From IMG/VR virus record IMGVR_UViG_3300006810_000074, positions 1-47,552 of that record: a stretch of DNA of 47,552 bases. One strand, 5' to 3'. Shown here one piece after another: positions 1-8,302 of the stretch (position 1 is the first letter of the stretch; each line of letters begins with the position of its first letter). The translations under genes and the position numbers were made by a program. The DNA is from a virus. A model generated the notes under the pieces. The model made no database searches. It was not told where the DNA came from and saw only the letters and a list, made by a program, of their open reading frames with translations.

Positions 1-631
1 CTTCGGAAACAATTTGTCGGAACTCGTTAAGTATTTTTTCCTCAAACATATTGTACTTTTCTGCTGATTCTTCAATAGACTTCCACTTGGCTCGCTCAAA
101 TTTCTTGTGCAGTTGGTGTTTTCTCCTTGTCACCAAATCATCAACAAGCATATCCACATCTTTTGTGGTAATTTCTTCATCGGTGTATGGCGACATATCA
201 TGCGTCCATCCATGCCGTCGTCGGTATTCATCAAACCACGCACGAGGAATACCAAATTCCCTACAAATTTCATTCATAGATGCAGGTTTCCCTACCATGT
301 TTGAGTATGCTTCTTTCATGGCCCTATGTTTGTCACCGTCAACACAAATCATTTGGTCTGCAACTCGCAAGAAAGTGTAGTATTCGTCTTTTGTCGAGTC
401 ATAGTGATAAGATTGCTTTACAGCCTCAAGTTCATTTTCAATAACAGGCTCTTTTTCGGGTTTAGGTGCTGGCTTTTCATTATTTTTCCAACGGTAAATT
501 GACATTTCCCAACCCTTAACTGATTTTTTAGGGTCAATCTTGTTTAACCTTCGGGCAAGACTAAGAACAGCCTCACCTTCTTTAAATTGTTCAGCAATCA
601 AATCGCTACCGTAGTTCGGAGAGGCTCGCAT
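1..631 (-). CDS. HTH-containing protein, truncated at window edge
   Basis: Open reading frame on the minus strand that begins at ATG 631 and is still open at base 1, so only the first 210 residues are seen. A GGAG Shine-Dalgarno-like site lies 7 nt before the ATG, and a TATA-like CATAAAG lies about 26 nt upstream. Two parts look like helix-turn-helix segments: residues about 10-45 and about 115-140 (SMNEICREFGIPRAWFDEYR), followed by HGWTHDMSPYTDEEI and a basic helical region. Marine phages carry HTH domains of this kind fused in front of a calcineurin-like phosphoesterase, and small terminases also use them. The C-terminus is outside the window, so neither can be confirmed. It is transcribed away from the portal gene. 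Confidence 0.6.
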   Translation of the reverse strand, partial: MRASPNYGSDLIAEQFKEGEAVLSLARRLNKIDPKKSVKGWEMSIYRWKNNEKPAPKPEKEPVIENELEAVKQSYHYDSTKDEYYTFLRVADQMICVDGDKHRAMKEAYSNMVGKPASMNEICREFGIPRAWFDEYRRRHGWTHDMSPYTDEEITTKDVDMLVDDLVTRRKHQLHKKFERAKWKSIEESAEKYNMFEEKILNEFRQIVSE

Positions 632-653
632 CAATATACTCCAAGAGGAAACC

Positions 654-663
654 CTTTATGAAC
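654..663 (-). promoter_or_regulatory. TATA-like box of the leftward HTH gene
   Basis: Read on the minus strand the sequence is GTTCATAAAG. The core is centred about 26 nt before the ATG at 631, the spacing expected for an archaeal TATA box feeding a leaderless or nearly leaderless transcript. It differs from the strong box shared by the replication genes, so confidence is moderate. Confidence 0.4.
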
Positions 664-895
664 ATTTATCTTTCTGTTGATTTAGCACCAACAAAAAGAA
701 TAAAACGATGTACTCAAAGACCAAACATAGTATTCTTTCATTTATTCATAGATGTTTTATGCCCCACTGATATTGCTTATTACTTCTTTTTCTTAAACGC
801 CTTTGAAACAATAAAAGAATTAAGCAAAACCGATATATGTCGTTCGATTTAATTATTTTTGTAAAAAAAGAAACAATAAACAAAAATAAATCGCT

Positions 896-907
896 ACCTT
901 CATAAAT
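896..907 (+). promoter_or_regulatory. Candidate TATA promoter of the virion module
   Basis: ACCTTCATAAAT resembles the ACCTTTATAT box found before the minus-strand operons. Its core is centred about 26-27 nt before the portal ATG at 929, compatible with leaderless transcription. It is the only good promoter candidate upstream of the long rightward gene array. A weaker A/T box, CAAAAATAAA, lies just before it. Confidence 0.45.
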
Positions 908-928
908 CATCCCACATCTCCCCCTAAC

Positions 929-2293
929 ATGGGTATCTTTGATAGGTTTCGACGCAACGCCGTCGCCGAAGAAAAAATCGTTCATCGGGTCGGTAGTAAT
1001 GTACCACTGTCAGTTGCCGCAGGTTTGCCGGATATTTTTTCCGAAACAGAAAAGTTCCAAAAGGAATCGAACTTCCTTAACAAATTTGACTTGTACGACA
1101 ACATGGTCAAGTTAGACCCCGAACTCAATGGTGCTGTACGAAGTGTGTCGCTCACTGCTAACAACTACCGCATTGACTACAAGAAGGCTAAGAATGGCTC
1201 AATACGCAACGCAATCATGGAAATGGTTGACCGTGTTGACTTTGACGACTTTCTTATCAACGCACTACGCAACCTACAAGTGTATGGCAACGACATTAAC
1301 AAATTAGTTGGTCGTACCGGTGTAGGTATTACCAACATTCAAAGCCTTCCTATCCGACAGATTACTATTGTTGACAACCGTGGGGCAAACGGATTACCAT
1401 TCACAGCCGACGAAAACAGTCCAATTATGACAAATGACTTTTACATCTTGCGAGAACAAGGCATTGACACTATGGTATTCCCTCGTAGCGAAATCGTACA
1501 CTTCCGAACAGACTTCCGAAGCAATTGGTACGAAGACACAAAATTGCGTCAAACCTATGGTGTGTGGGGTCAATCCCGATTTTCTTCACTTGAGCAAGTA
1601 GTGCGTGTTAAGTACAACACAATGAACAACCGTATTGCTCTTGAAGATGTGCTAACCAAGCAATTCATTACAATTGATAAGTCGGCCATTGAACATATCC
1701 AAGACCCCGACGAGCAACAAGAAAGGCTTGGAATTATCATGGATGAAGTTATCAAATTGTTTGAAGGTTTGCGAGGCGACCAAATGCCAATCCTACCTTC
1801 CTATGTGACACTACACCATGTTGACCTCAAAAACACAATTCCCGACAACAGTGGTTTCCTTGATATGGTTGGTGCCAATGTAGCCGCCGTTCTTCATGTC
1901 CCTCGTGTCGCCGCAGGGCAAGAAAAGGGTTCAACCTTTGCCGCTACCTACAACGCAAATATGTGGGCTAATACGGCCATCTCTCGCCTTCAATCAATTG
2001 TTAAGCAAGGTATTATGGAATTATTCTCAAAACAATTAGAACTTAAAGGTATCAAGCATGAAATGAAAGATTTACCGGAGTTCCACTTTGAACCTATTGC
2101 AGAAGAGTCGCCTATGGACTCTATGAAAAGAGCCGTTCTTGGTTATGATGCAGGCATCCTAACACTTAATCAAACACTCGAAGTTATTGGTATGCAACCG
2201 GAATCGGCAGGTACCAATCGCAAAGAAGGGACTAAAGGAAAAACCGGCGAACTTCCAAGAACAAACCAACAAGAGGGGATGAAAGATGAGTAA
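929..2293 (+). CDS. Portal protein
   Basis: 454-residue phage-type portal, the dodecameric channel at one capsid vertex through which DNA is packaged. The family look is clear: an N-terminal GIFDRFRRNAV leader, a helical region around LDPELNGAVRSVSLTANN, the stretch YGNDINKLVGRTG, the region where portals describe DNA passage (FPRSEIVHFRTDFRSNWY), and the late helical stretch YNANMWANTAISRLQSIV. The C-terminal 35 residues are polar and probably disordered. No Shine-Dalgarno site precedes the ATG, in keeping with a leaderless start about 26 nt after a TATA-like box. It is the first gene of the rightward virion array and overlaps the next gene by 8 nt. No large terminase gene is adjacent, which is unusual for this family. 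Confidence 0.85.
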   Translation: MGIFDRFRRNAVAEEKIVHRVGSNVPLSVAAGLPDIFSETEKFQKESNFLNKFDLYDNMVKLDPELNGAVRSVSLTANNYRIDYKKAKNGSIRNAIMEMVDRVDFDDFLINALRNLQVYGNDINKLVGRTGVGITNIQSLPIRQITIVDNRGANGLPFTADENSPIMTNDFYILREQGIDTMVFPRSEIVHFRTDFRSNWYEDTKLRQTYGVWGQSRFSSLEQVVRVKYNTMNNRIALEDVLTKQFITIDKSAIEHIQDPDEQQERLGIIMDEVIKLFEGLRGDQMPILPSYVTLHHVDLKNTIPDNSGFLDMVGANVAAVLHVPRVAAGQEKGSTFAATYNANMWANTAISRLQSIVKQGIMELFSKQLELKGIKHEMKDLPEFHFEPIAEESPMDSMKRAVLGYDAGILTLNQTLEVIGMQPESAGTNRKEGTKGKTGELPRTNQQEGMKDE

Positions 2294-2702
2294 AAAAAAC
2301 CCAAATTCGTTTAACGACAAAATGGTACAGCGTACTGTAATACCGGCAATTTACCTATGGCTTCTCGCAAGCGGCGCAGTAGTAGGTATGGGTATTTGGA
2401 AACCCGATGTTGTTCTTGCTAACTTGGATGGTTTTATCGCTCTTATTGCTATTATTGGTGGTGTTGCAGGTCCGGCTATGAATACTGTTCTCCGTATGTG
2501 GGAATCCGAACAAACCATTGAAATTGATAACATTCCCCAAGAACTTAAGCACGAGCGTGACCGTGACTCCGAAGAACATGACCACAAGATGTTTTTGGAA
2601 AAGTCTGCACAAGACCATGTGCATGAAATCAAAAAGCACGATGCTGGAATGACAACAATTACCCCCATAAAACCTGTTGGAGAAGAAGAAAATAAAAAAT
2701 GA
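2286..2702 (+). CDS. Small membrane protein with acidic/basic tail, unknown function
   Basis: 138 residues, overlapping the portal end. Two hydrophobic segments are visible (about residues 18-38, IPAIYLWLLASGAVVGMGIW, and 45-66, LDGFIALIAIIGGVAGPAM). A highly charged tail rich in His, Glu, Asp and Lys follows (KHERDRDSEEHDHK). The two-helix hairpin plus charged tail is holin-like, but many unrelated virion-associated membrane proteins look the same. The position between portal and protease is not typical for lysis. No family recognised. Confidence 0.65.
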   Translation: MSKKNPNSFNDKMVQRTVIPAIYLWLLASGAVVGMGIWKPDVVLANLDGFIALIAIIGGVAGPAMNTVLRMWESEQTIEIDNIPQELKHERDRDSEEHDHKMFLEKSAQDHVHEIKKHDAGMTTITPIKPVGEEENKK

Positions 2703-2711
2703 GGGTACTAT

Positions 2712-2819
2712 ATGGAATGGGTAGTTGTTGGCACATTCCTATTGGTAGTTCTTGAAGTTCTTTTTTGGGTTTTTGTCGCAAAAGTTGCTTGGAAAAGATG
2801 GGGTAAAAATGATAGTTGA
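2712..2819 (+). CDS. 35-residue single-span membrane protein
   Basis: Short ORF starting at ATG 2712 with a GAGGGT ribosome site 5 nt upstream. Residues 2-25 are almost entirely hydrophobic (EWVVVGTFLLVVLEVLFWVF), followed by a basic tail AKVAWKRWGKNDS. This is the topology of a single transmembrane anchor with a positive cytoplasmic end. It fills the gap between the preceding membrane-protein gene and the GNAT-like gene and overlaps the latter by 11 nt. Function unknown. Confidence 0.6.
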   Translation: MEWVVVGTFLLVVLEVLFWVFVAKVAWKRWGKNDS

Positions 2820-3255
2820 GTGTCTTGAGCGCAAAGAACTTGAGTTGATTTGGCCCAATTTACCATTCCCAAGCGAAAAGGGTTATCCTCAAATTTTTGA
2901 TAACATGGATTATTGGGTACTCTTTGTTGATGATGAACCGGTAGCGTACACCGGCTCTTTGATTCTTGAAGAGTTCGCATTTGTTGGTAATACCTATGTC
3001 AAAAAGAAATACCGAAAAAATAAGTATCACCCATTTTTGTTAGAAGAAAGAAACAATAGTTATGTATTGCGTGATATACCGAAGGTCACAGTATTGAATC
3101 CCATAGAGCAAATAAAAATGGAATCACTTGTTAAGACCGTAATATCTCTTGGATATACCAAAGTGGAGTCATACTATGATGTTCAAAACATTATGTCACT
3201 GTCACTTTACGAAGACATTTTAAACGAAAGTCAACAGATTTGGCGAATGGATTAA
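2809..3255 (+). CDS. GNAT-like acetyltransferase fold protein
   Basis: 148 residues from ATG 2809, chosen because GGGGT lies just upstream; a longer reading from 2752 lacks such a site and would overlap the 35-residue gene completely. The segment WVLFVDDEPVAYTGSLILEE followed by FVGNTYVKKKYRKNKY and HPFLLEER matches the beta4-alpha3 layout of GNAT acetyltransferases, where the strand is followed by the acyl-CoA pyrophosphate-binding loop. The loop R-K-N-K-Y is a weak version of Q/R-x-x-G-x-G/A, so catalytic activity is uncertain. Similar proteins occur in phage structural modules. The partner or substrate is unknown. Confidence 0.5.
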   Translation: MIVECLERKELELIWPNLPFPSEKGYPQIFDNMDYWVLFVDDEPVAYTGSLILEEFAFVGNTYVKKKYRKNKYHPFLLEERNNSYVLRDIPKVTVLNPIEQIKMESLVKTVISLGYTKVESYYDVQNIMSLSLYEDILNESQQIWRMD

Positions 3256-3280
3256 AAGTCACTCCGCCTGTCGCAGTACC

Positions 3281-5524
3281 ATGCCCGATGTTCAAGAAGG
3301 TGAGTCGAAAGACGATTACATGGACAGGTGTATGGGTGACAGCAAGACTGCTGACGAGTACCCAAATCCAGCACAGCGAGCGGCTGTGTGCAACTCTATG
3401 TATGAGGGTAAAGAAGCGTCTTACGATGATGATGAAGACGAAGAAACCGTTGAAGCCGCAGAATATCAAGGTAAAAAGGTGACACTCAACAAACCATTCC
3501 GTACACAAGGCGGACCTAAGAAATTTGCTGTTTATGTGCAGAACTCAAGTGGCAAAGTAGTCATTGTGCGTTTTGGCGACCCAAACATGGAAATTAAGCG
3601 TGACGACCCTAAGCGACGCAAGGCATTCCGTGACCGACACAGTTGCTCGGAAAAGAAAGACCGAACCACACCCGGTTATTGGTCTTGCCGACAATGGTCA
3701 ACTAACAAAGTCGAAGCATCCTACGATGAACTATGGTCTTCTAATGAAGGCGAAGTCATTGAAGGCATCGAAGAAGTTATTGAGGCTTCCGAAGACAAAC
3801 CATGTTGCGGAGGCTGTGCTGAACACGCAGAAGCCGCAGAACCAAAACCAAAAGAAAGCGAAACGCATGGTGAGTATATGTCCCGTTGCCAAGAGGCAGG
3901 GTACAGTAAAGAACAATGTATGGCCGCACACAAAGGTCACGAATTTGCAGAAGCATCAGCCTCTTGTCCTATTGGTGAAGAAATGGTTGCCGGTTCTTGT
4001 CAACCTGTAAATGTCACTATGGAAATTACTGTTGAGGAAATAGTTGCTAAAGTTGAAGCATCAACAGGCAAAAACATTCTTGAAATCAAAGGTGTTGCAT
4101 TCCACGAAGGCTACAACAAAAACCGTTGGGCTATTACTAAGCGTGGTGCAGAAAAGGTACTTGACCAAATGATAGGTGCTGATTTAACACTTAACCACCC
4201 TAAAGCAAAAGATGTTGGTTTTGAGCGCAACATGGACGGTGGCGTAAATGAAGCAAATGTAGGAAAGGTTATTTCCGCAACAATAAGTTATCCCGACAAA
4301 GAAAAGTACGAAGTGCGGTATGCGGCCCATGTGTATCGAGAAGAATTGTTTGAGGCTCTTGAATCCGGTCTATGGTTAAAACCCGAATATGGTGTTAGCA
4401 TTGGTGGCTATGGAATCCCTATCGCCGCAAGTGAAACAGGTATGGTGTTTGACAATGACTTTACCTTTGACCACTTGGCAATAGTTCATAAGCCAGCGTA
4501 CAACCGAGCGACAATAGAATCTGTTGAAAAGGTTAAAGAAAACGCAGAAGCAAAACATGGTGGACAGCATGGCAAACCCGGAAAGAACGACCCAAGAAAG
4601 ACTCCCGCTAAACCCGACGAGCGACGAAAAGGGTCTAAGAAAAACCCACCCGGTTCCGCTAAAAAACCAAACAAGTCAATTGTTGTTTCTCCCGCTACTC
4701 GCAAAACCTTGCAGAACAAAATGCAAGAACACAACAAAAAAGGAAAAGGTAGTAAAGCATCTATGGGCGCACTCCTTACTGTATTCCGTCGTGGTGCTGG
4801 TGCTTTTAGCACAAGCCACGCACCCAATATGTCAAGAAATGGCTGGGGAGTGGCAAGAGTCAACGCATTCCTATATCTCCTTCGTACCGGAAGGCCATCA
4901 AATCCCAATTACAAGCAAGACAATGACCTACTTCCCAAAGGGCATCCTCGTGCTAAAAGAACTGCCTCCATCGAAGAAACCTTCATAAGTCAATCGGCAT
5001 CTCGGCAAGATTACCGAAAGGAGATAACGAATATGTCCGATGAAGAAATTATCGAAGAAAATGTTTCCGCAAGTGAAATGGAAGCACTACAAGCAGAATT
5101 GGTTCTTGCTCGTGCAGAACTTGAAGAGATGAAGGCTCACGAAGCCGCTCAAACAGAAGAAGTCCGACTTGGACTCGTTGCTTCCGCAACCGAACTTGGA
5201 CTTAAGGGACACGAAGACCTTTCTTCGGACACCCTTACCAACCTCATCGCATCTTGGGAAGCATCCCACCCTGCTGAACCTGTGGTCGAAATGACCCCAG
5301 CAGTTCCAGCATCCGAATCAGCCGTCGCTTCCGAAGAAAGCAAGACCGCTGAACCTGTTGTCGCCAACTACCTAAACGGTAAAGTTGTCGAAACCCCACA
5401 AAGTCTATACGCACAAGCATGGAATGCTTGGGCTTCTTCTTGGAACAAAACCCTAAGCGGAACCGAGCGTAATGACCAGCGCATCAGCGCACCCAACTTT
5501 GAAGAAATGAAGGAGATGATTTGA
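3281..5524 (+). CDS. Multidomain prohead protease / scaffold protein
   Basis: 747 residues. Visible order: (1) residues 1-45, a Cys-containing motif (DDYMDRCMGD...NPAQRAAVCNSMY); (2) about 62-145, a basic domain with FGDPNMEIKRDDPKRRKAFRDRH and paired Cys (DRHSC, YWSC); (3) about 195-230, a second copy of the Cys motif (GEYMSRCQEAGYSKEQCMAAH); (4) about 265-415, a prohead-protease-like domain (GVAFHEGYNKNRWAIT, LTLNHPKAKDVG, NVGKVISA, FDHLAIVHKPAYNRA); (5) about 490-570, a basic GRP-type motif (FRRGAGAFSTSHAPNMSR, VNAFLYLLRTGRP); (6) a C-terminal acidic coiled coil and Ala/Glu-rich scaffold-like tail. The protease would clip the scaffold during capsid maturation. The gene directly precedes the decoration and capsid genes. 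Confidence 0.75.
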   Translation: MPDVQEGESKDDYMDRCMGDSKTADEYPNPAQRAAVCNSMYEGKEASYDDDEDEETVEAAEYQGKKVTLNKPFRTQGGPKKFAVYVQNSSGKVVIVRFGDPNMEIKRDDPKRRKAFRDRHSCSEKKDRTTPGYWSCRQWSTNKVEASYDELWSSNEGEVIEGIEEVIEASEDKPCCGGCAEHAEAAEPKPKESETHGEYMSRCQEAGYSKEQCMAAHKGHEFAEASASCPIGEEMVAGSCQPVNVTMEITVEEIVAKVEASTGKNILEIKGVAFHEGYNKNRWAITKRGAEKVLDQMIGADLTLNHPKAKDVGFERNMDGGVNEANVGKVISATISYPDKEKYEVRYAAHVYREELFEALESGLWLKPEYGVSIGGYGIPIAASETGMVFDNDFTFDHLAIVHKPAYNRATIESVEKVKENAEAKHGGQHGKPGKNDPRKTPAKPDERRKGSKKNPPGSAKKPNKSIVVSPATRKTLQNKMQEHNKKGKGSKASMGALLTVFRRGAGAFSTSHAPNMSRNGWGVARVNAFLYLLRTGRPSNPNYKQDNDLLPKGHPRAKRTASIEETFISQSASRQDYRKEITNMSDEEIIEENVSASEMEALQAELVLARAELEEMKAHEAAQTEEVRLGLVASATELGLKGHEDLSSDTLTNLIASWEASHPAEPVVEMTPAVPASESAVASEESKTAEPVVANYLNGKVVETPQSLYAQAWNAWASSWNKTLSGTERNDQRISAPNFEEMKEMI

Positions 5525-5941
5525 ATGGTAGCATTTACAGGCAACGACCCCCGCAACGCAATTTTGAAAGACGCACAAACCGTAAGCGGTGTTGGCCTTG
5601 TTCTCGCAAAGTCTTCAGACGCAAACAAACTCCAAGTTGGAGCCGCAACAAATGTGCCTTTGGGTGTTTCCGCTGGCGAATCCAGCCGTGATGCAGACCT
5701 TGTTTTTGAAACCACAGGCGCAACTTGCTCCTACTTCCCAATGGGTGGCGTTCACATGATTGCCTCCCAAAATTCAATTACATACGAAACCGGCGATTTG
5801 GTGTACCTTAAGGGTAGCGGCCTTGTCAATAAAACAGCAGGTTCGGACAAACTCGTCGGTGTTTATGTCGGTGAAGGACAAGCAACTACATCAGCAGGTG
5901 AACTAATTCCGGTCAACACAACTCAATGTGCAACGGCTTGA
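5525..5941 (+). CDS. Capsid decoration/stabilising protein candidate
   Basis: 138 residues, starting immediately after the protease stop, behind AAGGAGATGATTTGA which contains a strong GGAG site. The sequence is a small beta-rich protein with repeated valine/glycine strands (GVGLVLAKSS, VPLGVSAGES, GDLVYLKGSGLVNKT, KLVGVYVGEG). This resembles DUF2190-type or lambda gpD-like proteins that sit on the outside of HK97-fold shells. The position just before the major capsid gene supports that role. Confidence 0.6.
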   Translation: MVAFTGNDPRNAILKDAQTVSGVGLVLAKSSDANKLQVGAATNVPLGVSAGESSRDADLVFETTGATCSYFPMGGVHMIASQNSITYETGDLVYLKGSGLVNKTAGSDKLVGVYVGEGQATTSAGELIPVNTTQCATA

Positions 5942-5970
5942 TAACAAAAAAATAAATGGAAGTGAATAAG

Positions 5971-6906
5971 ATGGCAAACGAATCCCTCGAACAAATTATG
6001 AACGCATCTGCCGCCGCTGGGCCTTTTGGTACCGGTGACGCAGTTCTCGAACAAACCCTCCGTGACTTTATCCAACTACAATCCACTCGAATTGCAGTCG
6101 GAACACAAATCGTCGGAACCCGAACAGTCCCTTGGCTTGAGTTCAAGTGGTACACCGGTGTTGAAGGTACTTTCTCCTACCCATTGGATGATGCCGCAAC
6201 TGTTGACCCTACAAAGATTGGAACTTCCAACTACACTGTGAAGTTGCAGAAGGGTCAAGGCCGCTGTGTCTTCCTTGACACTGTGCGACTCCGTGGCGAA
6301 TCCTTTGAGAACATTGACCGACAACAACTCGCAATCGTCCGTGGACGAGCCGATGTTATCGACAACAACATTCTTTCCACCCTTCACGGTGGTGCTGGAC
6401 AAACCCAAGCCGCAACTGCAACCTTTGGTAGCGCATCTGCTGACGAAGAAAGCGACCTCTTGGCTACAATGGACAAGATTTTCGCAAACGGTCGTGTGTC
6501 GGGAGATGAAGCGATGGCTCTTGTCCTCCCTGCTTCAACCCGCAGTGCGCTCTTGAACACCCAACTTTACGGAAATGTCGTGGAGTCCCTTCAAGACCAC
6601 ATGGCTCGAATCGCAAAGATGAGCATTTACTACACCCGTGACTTCACCGGTGGAAAGTCCTTGCTCCCAACCGATGCCACAGGCGCAATCGAAGACGACG
6701 CTCTCTTGCTCATTCCGGGCGCAGAAACAGCCGAGTTCTTTACCTACAACGGTGCAGGCTACCAAGAAACCGAACTTACCCGTCTTCCGGGCGTTGGATT
6801 CGATTGGCTCCTAACCGGCTACATGGGAAGCGTTGTTCACCAACACCAAGACGGTGCAGGTGCAGGTACCTCGAACAGAATCGCCAAGATTACCGGCGTC
6901 GTTTGA
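5971..6906 (+). CDS. Major capsid protein, HK97-fold type
   Basis: 311 residues from ATG 5971, preferred over the in-frame ATG at 5956 because GGAAGTGA lies upstream of it. Features of the HK97-like shell protein: an N-terminal arm (DAVLEQTLRDFIQLQSTRIAVG), an extended E-loop/P-domain region (WYTGVEGTFSYPLDDAAT), a long spine helix (VRLRGESFENIDRQQLAIVRGRADVIDNNIL), and a central domain ending with ALVLPASTRSALLNTQLYG and DDALLLIPGAETAEFFTYNGAGYQE. Position after protease and decoration genes fits. Codon choice is biased to C-ending codons, as often seen for highly expressed virion genes. Confidence 0.85.
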   Translation: MANESLEQIMNASAAAGPFGTGDAVLEQTLRDFIQLQSTRIAVGTQIVGTRTVPWLEFKWYTGVEGTFSYPLDDAATVDPTKIGTSNYTVKLQKGQGRCVFLDTVRLRGESFENIDRQQLAIVRGRADVIDNNILSTLHGGAGQTQAATATFGSASADEESDLLATMDKIFANGRVSGDEAMALVLPASTRSALLNTQLYGNVVESLQDHMARIAKMSIYYTRDFTGGKSLLPTDATGAIEDDALLLIPGAETAEFFTYNGAGYQETELTRLPGVGFDWLLTGYMGSVVHQHQDGAGAGTSNRIAKITGVV

Positions 6907-6916
6907 GGTGATTTAC

Positions 6917-7408
6917 TTGGCACAAAACCGTAAATTCCAAGACTTCATCGAAACTAATATGCTCCAAACAGGAGCAGTTAGCACAGTAAAGATTGCAGAC
7001 AACGCAGTCACCGAACCAAAGGTTGGCGGACAACAAATCCACACCCTCAAATTCGTGTTTGACGGTAGCAGTCTAACCACAGGAGCAAAAACGCTCACCA
7101 GCCCAACGGGAACTGCACAGACACTACCTGCTGGCGCAATCGTCGTTGACTTTATGCTTGATGCTGATGTTCCCTTTGCATCTTCCGGCTCCGCAACAGT
7201 TGCTTTGGGAATCACAGGAACCGCTGATGCTTTCTTGGGTGCTACTGCTTTTGACAACGCCGCAGTTGTTCGTGCAACTTCGCACTTTAAGCGACCTTCC
7301 GGTACTTCTATTATCAATTCGGAATCAAGCGTTTTGCTAACAATTGCTACCGCCGCACTTACCGCTGGTGGAGCATCTGTGTACATCAACTACATCGAAA
7401 CTCTTTGA
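6917..7408 (+). CDS. Small beta-rich virion protein (TTG start)
   Basis: 163 residues starting at TTG 6917. The start is set by GAGGTGA 5 nt upstream, which also contains the capsid stop codon; the longer frame from 6833 lies inside the capsid gene. The N-terminus QDFIETNMLQTGAVSTVKIADNAVTEPKV has the repeat-like style of phage fibre/head-fibre proteins (xTxKIADNAV). The rest is Ala/Thr/Gly-rich beta structure. It may be a head fibre or second decoration protein. No specific family recognised. Confidence 0.6.
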   Translation: MAQNRKFQDFIETNMLQTGAVSTVKIADNAVTEPKVGGQQIHTLKFVFDGSSLTTGAKTLTSPTGTAQTLPAGAIVVDFMLDADVPFASSGSATVALGITGTADAFLGATAFDNAAVVRATSHFKRPSGTSIINSESSVLLTIATAALTAGGASVYINYIETL

Positions 7409-7419
7409 GGTGATTCACT

Positions 7420-7566
7420 TTGAGTGATTCAATCAAAGAATGGACAGAAGCCGATGGTACAATCTATCGACTTAACTCCGAAGGAAACTATGATGTTATC
7501 CCCCCTGCTAAGAAGGCTAAGAAGCCTGCTAAAAAGCAATCCAAGAAAAAGGTGGCTGACGAATGA
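7420..7566 (+). CDS. 48-residue Lys/Ala-rich small protein (TTG start)
   Basis: Starts at TTG 7420 behind GAGGTGATTCACT and ends in an ATGA overlap with the next gene. The first half (SDSIKEWTEADGTIYRLNSEGNYDV) is acidic and compact. The second half is a lysine/alanine tail (PPAKKAKKPAKKQSKKKVADE), like histone tails or nucleic-acid-binding tails. It could bind DNA or the capsid interior; this is inference. The tight spacing and clear ribosome site make it a likely gene despite its size. Confidence 0.6.
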   Translation: MSDSIKEWTEADGTIYRLNSEGNYDVIPPAKKAKKPAKKQSKKKVADE

Positions 7567-7916
7567 GTGAGCGCACCAAATTGGCAAAGCAACTTAGGGA
7601 AAAGGGCATTCCGGTGCCGAAAGATGCAAAGGTGACTGATATGCGTCACCGACAAAAGCATTGGATAAGTGGCAACGGTTGGCTTGTTCGTCTTGTACGA
7701 CCAAGTAGCCGAAGACCAAACAGTCCAGCAACACTTCTTCCCGACCGAGAAACATATTGGTTGCCCGACAGCCGTATGGCACACGATATTGTCAAAACAC
7801 AATTAGTGGTTATTCTTGGTCGCTGTTCAACGCCACCTAAGAATACTGCTACAATAGCAGTACCGAAAGACTATAACGACAGGTGGCCTGTGAACGGTTT
7901 GGGTGAAGAAGAATGA
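7563..7916 (+). CDS. Conserved-position virion module protein, unknown
   Basis: 117 residues, ATG overlapping the preceding stop (ATGA). Basic N-terminus (TKLAKQLREKGIPVPKDAKVTDMRHRQKHW) looks like a short SAP/LEM-like helix-turn-helix. The middle carries WLVRLVRPSSRRPNSPATLLPDRETYWLPDSRMAHDIV. No family recognised. It lies between the capsid genes and the connector gene and shares the operon. Confidence 0.6.
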   Translation: MSERTKLAKQLREKGIPVPKDAKVTDMRHRQKHWISGNGWLVRLVRPSSRRPNSPATLLPDRETYWLPDSRMAHDIVKTQLVVILGRCSTPPKNTATIAVPKDYNDRWPVNGLGEEE

Positions 7917-8302
7917 CAGTCACTACTGACAACATTCGGGATTTGTTAAACCGCCCACGGGGTCTTAACGAAGGCACCATTACTGAATACATCAGTATGC
8001 GTACAGAACAAGTCAACAAGTCCGCAAGAAATACTGCTTTCCTTGCAGACGACTCCACCAATGTTGTCACAACAGCACAAAAAGAATCAGCAATCAAAGC
8101 ACTTGTGTGTGCAGACTGCCTACAAGTTATGATTGATACCTTACCTTCCTATGTCAACGAGAGCGAGAGAAAAGAACAAGATATTCGTTTGACGGCCCAA
8201 CTAAGGGGTTTTATCCAAAGAGGTCAAGATTTACTCGCTCTTGTTTCGGAAAAAGGTGGAACGGCTGTTAAGGTCACTTCAACCAAAACGAAATTAGTGT
8301 GA
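7913..8302 (+). CDS. Head-tail connector candidate (gp6-like)
   Basis: 129 residues, mostly helical: VTTDNIRDLLNRPRGLNEGTITEYISMRTEQVNK, then a central helix with KESAIKALVCADCLQVMIDTLP and a C-terminal helix LRGFIQRGQDLLALVSEKGG. Small all-helical proteins right after the capsid genes are commonly adaptor/connector proteins that form a ring under the portal. Overlaps both neighbours by 4 nt. Assignment rests on size, helix content and place. Confidence 0.5.
   Translation: MTVTTDNIRDLLNRPRGLNEGTITEYISMRTEQVNKSARNTAFLADDSTNVVTTAQKESAIKALVCADCLQVMIDTLPSYVNESERKEQDIRLTAQLRGFIQRGQDLLALVSEKGGTAVKVTSTKTKLV

Larger units (their letters stand above)
632..928. other. AT-rich divergent intergenic region
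   Basis: About 300 bases separate the leftward HTH gene from the rightward portal gene. This is the longest clearly gene-free stretch in the window. It is A/T rich with poly-A and poly-T runs around 845-890. I see no convincing coding frame: the two short ORFs that cross it have no ribosome binding site and are low complexity. TATA-like elements lie close to each flanking start. No inverted repeat or iteron family was recognised by eye, so an origin function is possible but not supported. Confidence 0.6.

Noticed and set aside
658-852. 64-residue ORF in the divergent region
   Set aside because: No ribosome site, low complexity A/T-rich translation, and it overlaps the promoter of the leftward gene.
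2351-2668. 105-residue antisense ORF opposite the two-span membrane gene
   Set aside because: Antisense shadow of a gene with clear membrane segments; no ribosome site or context.
4486-4908. 140-residue minus-strand ORF inside the protease gene
   Set aside because: Mirror frame of a well-supported gene, with Pro/Phe/Leu-rich composition typical of shadows.
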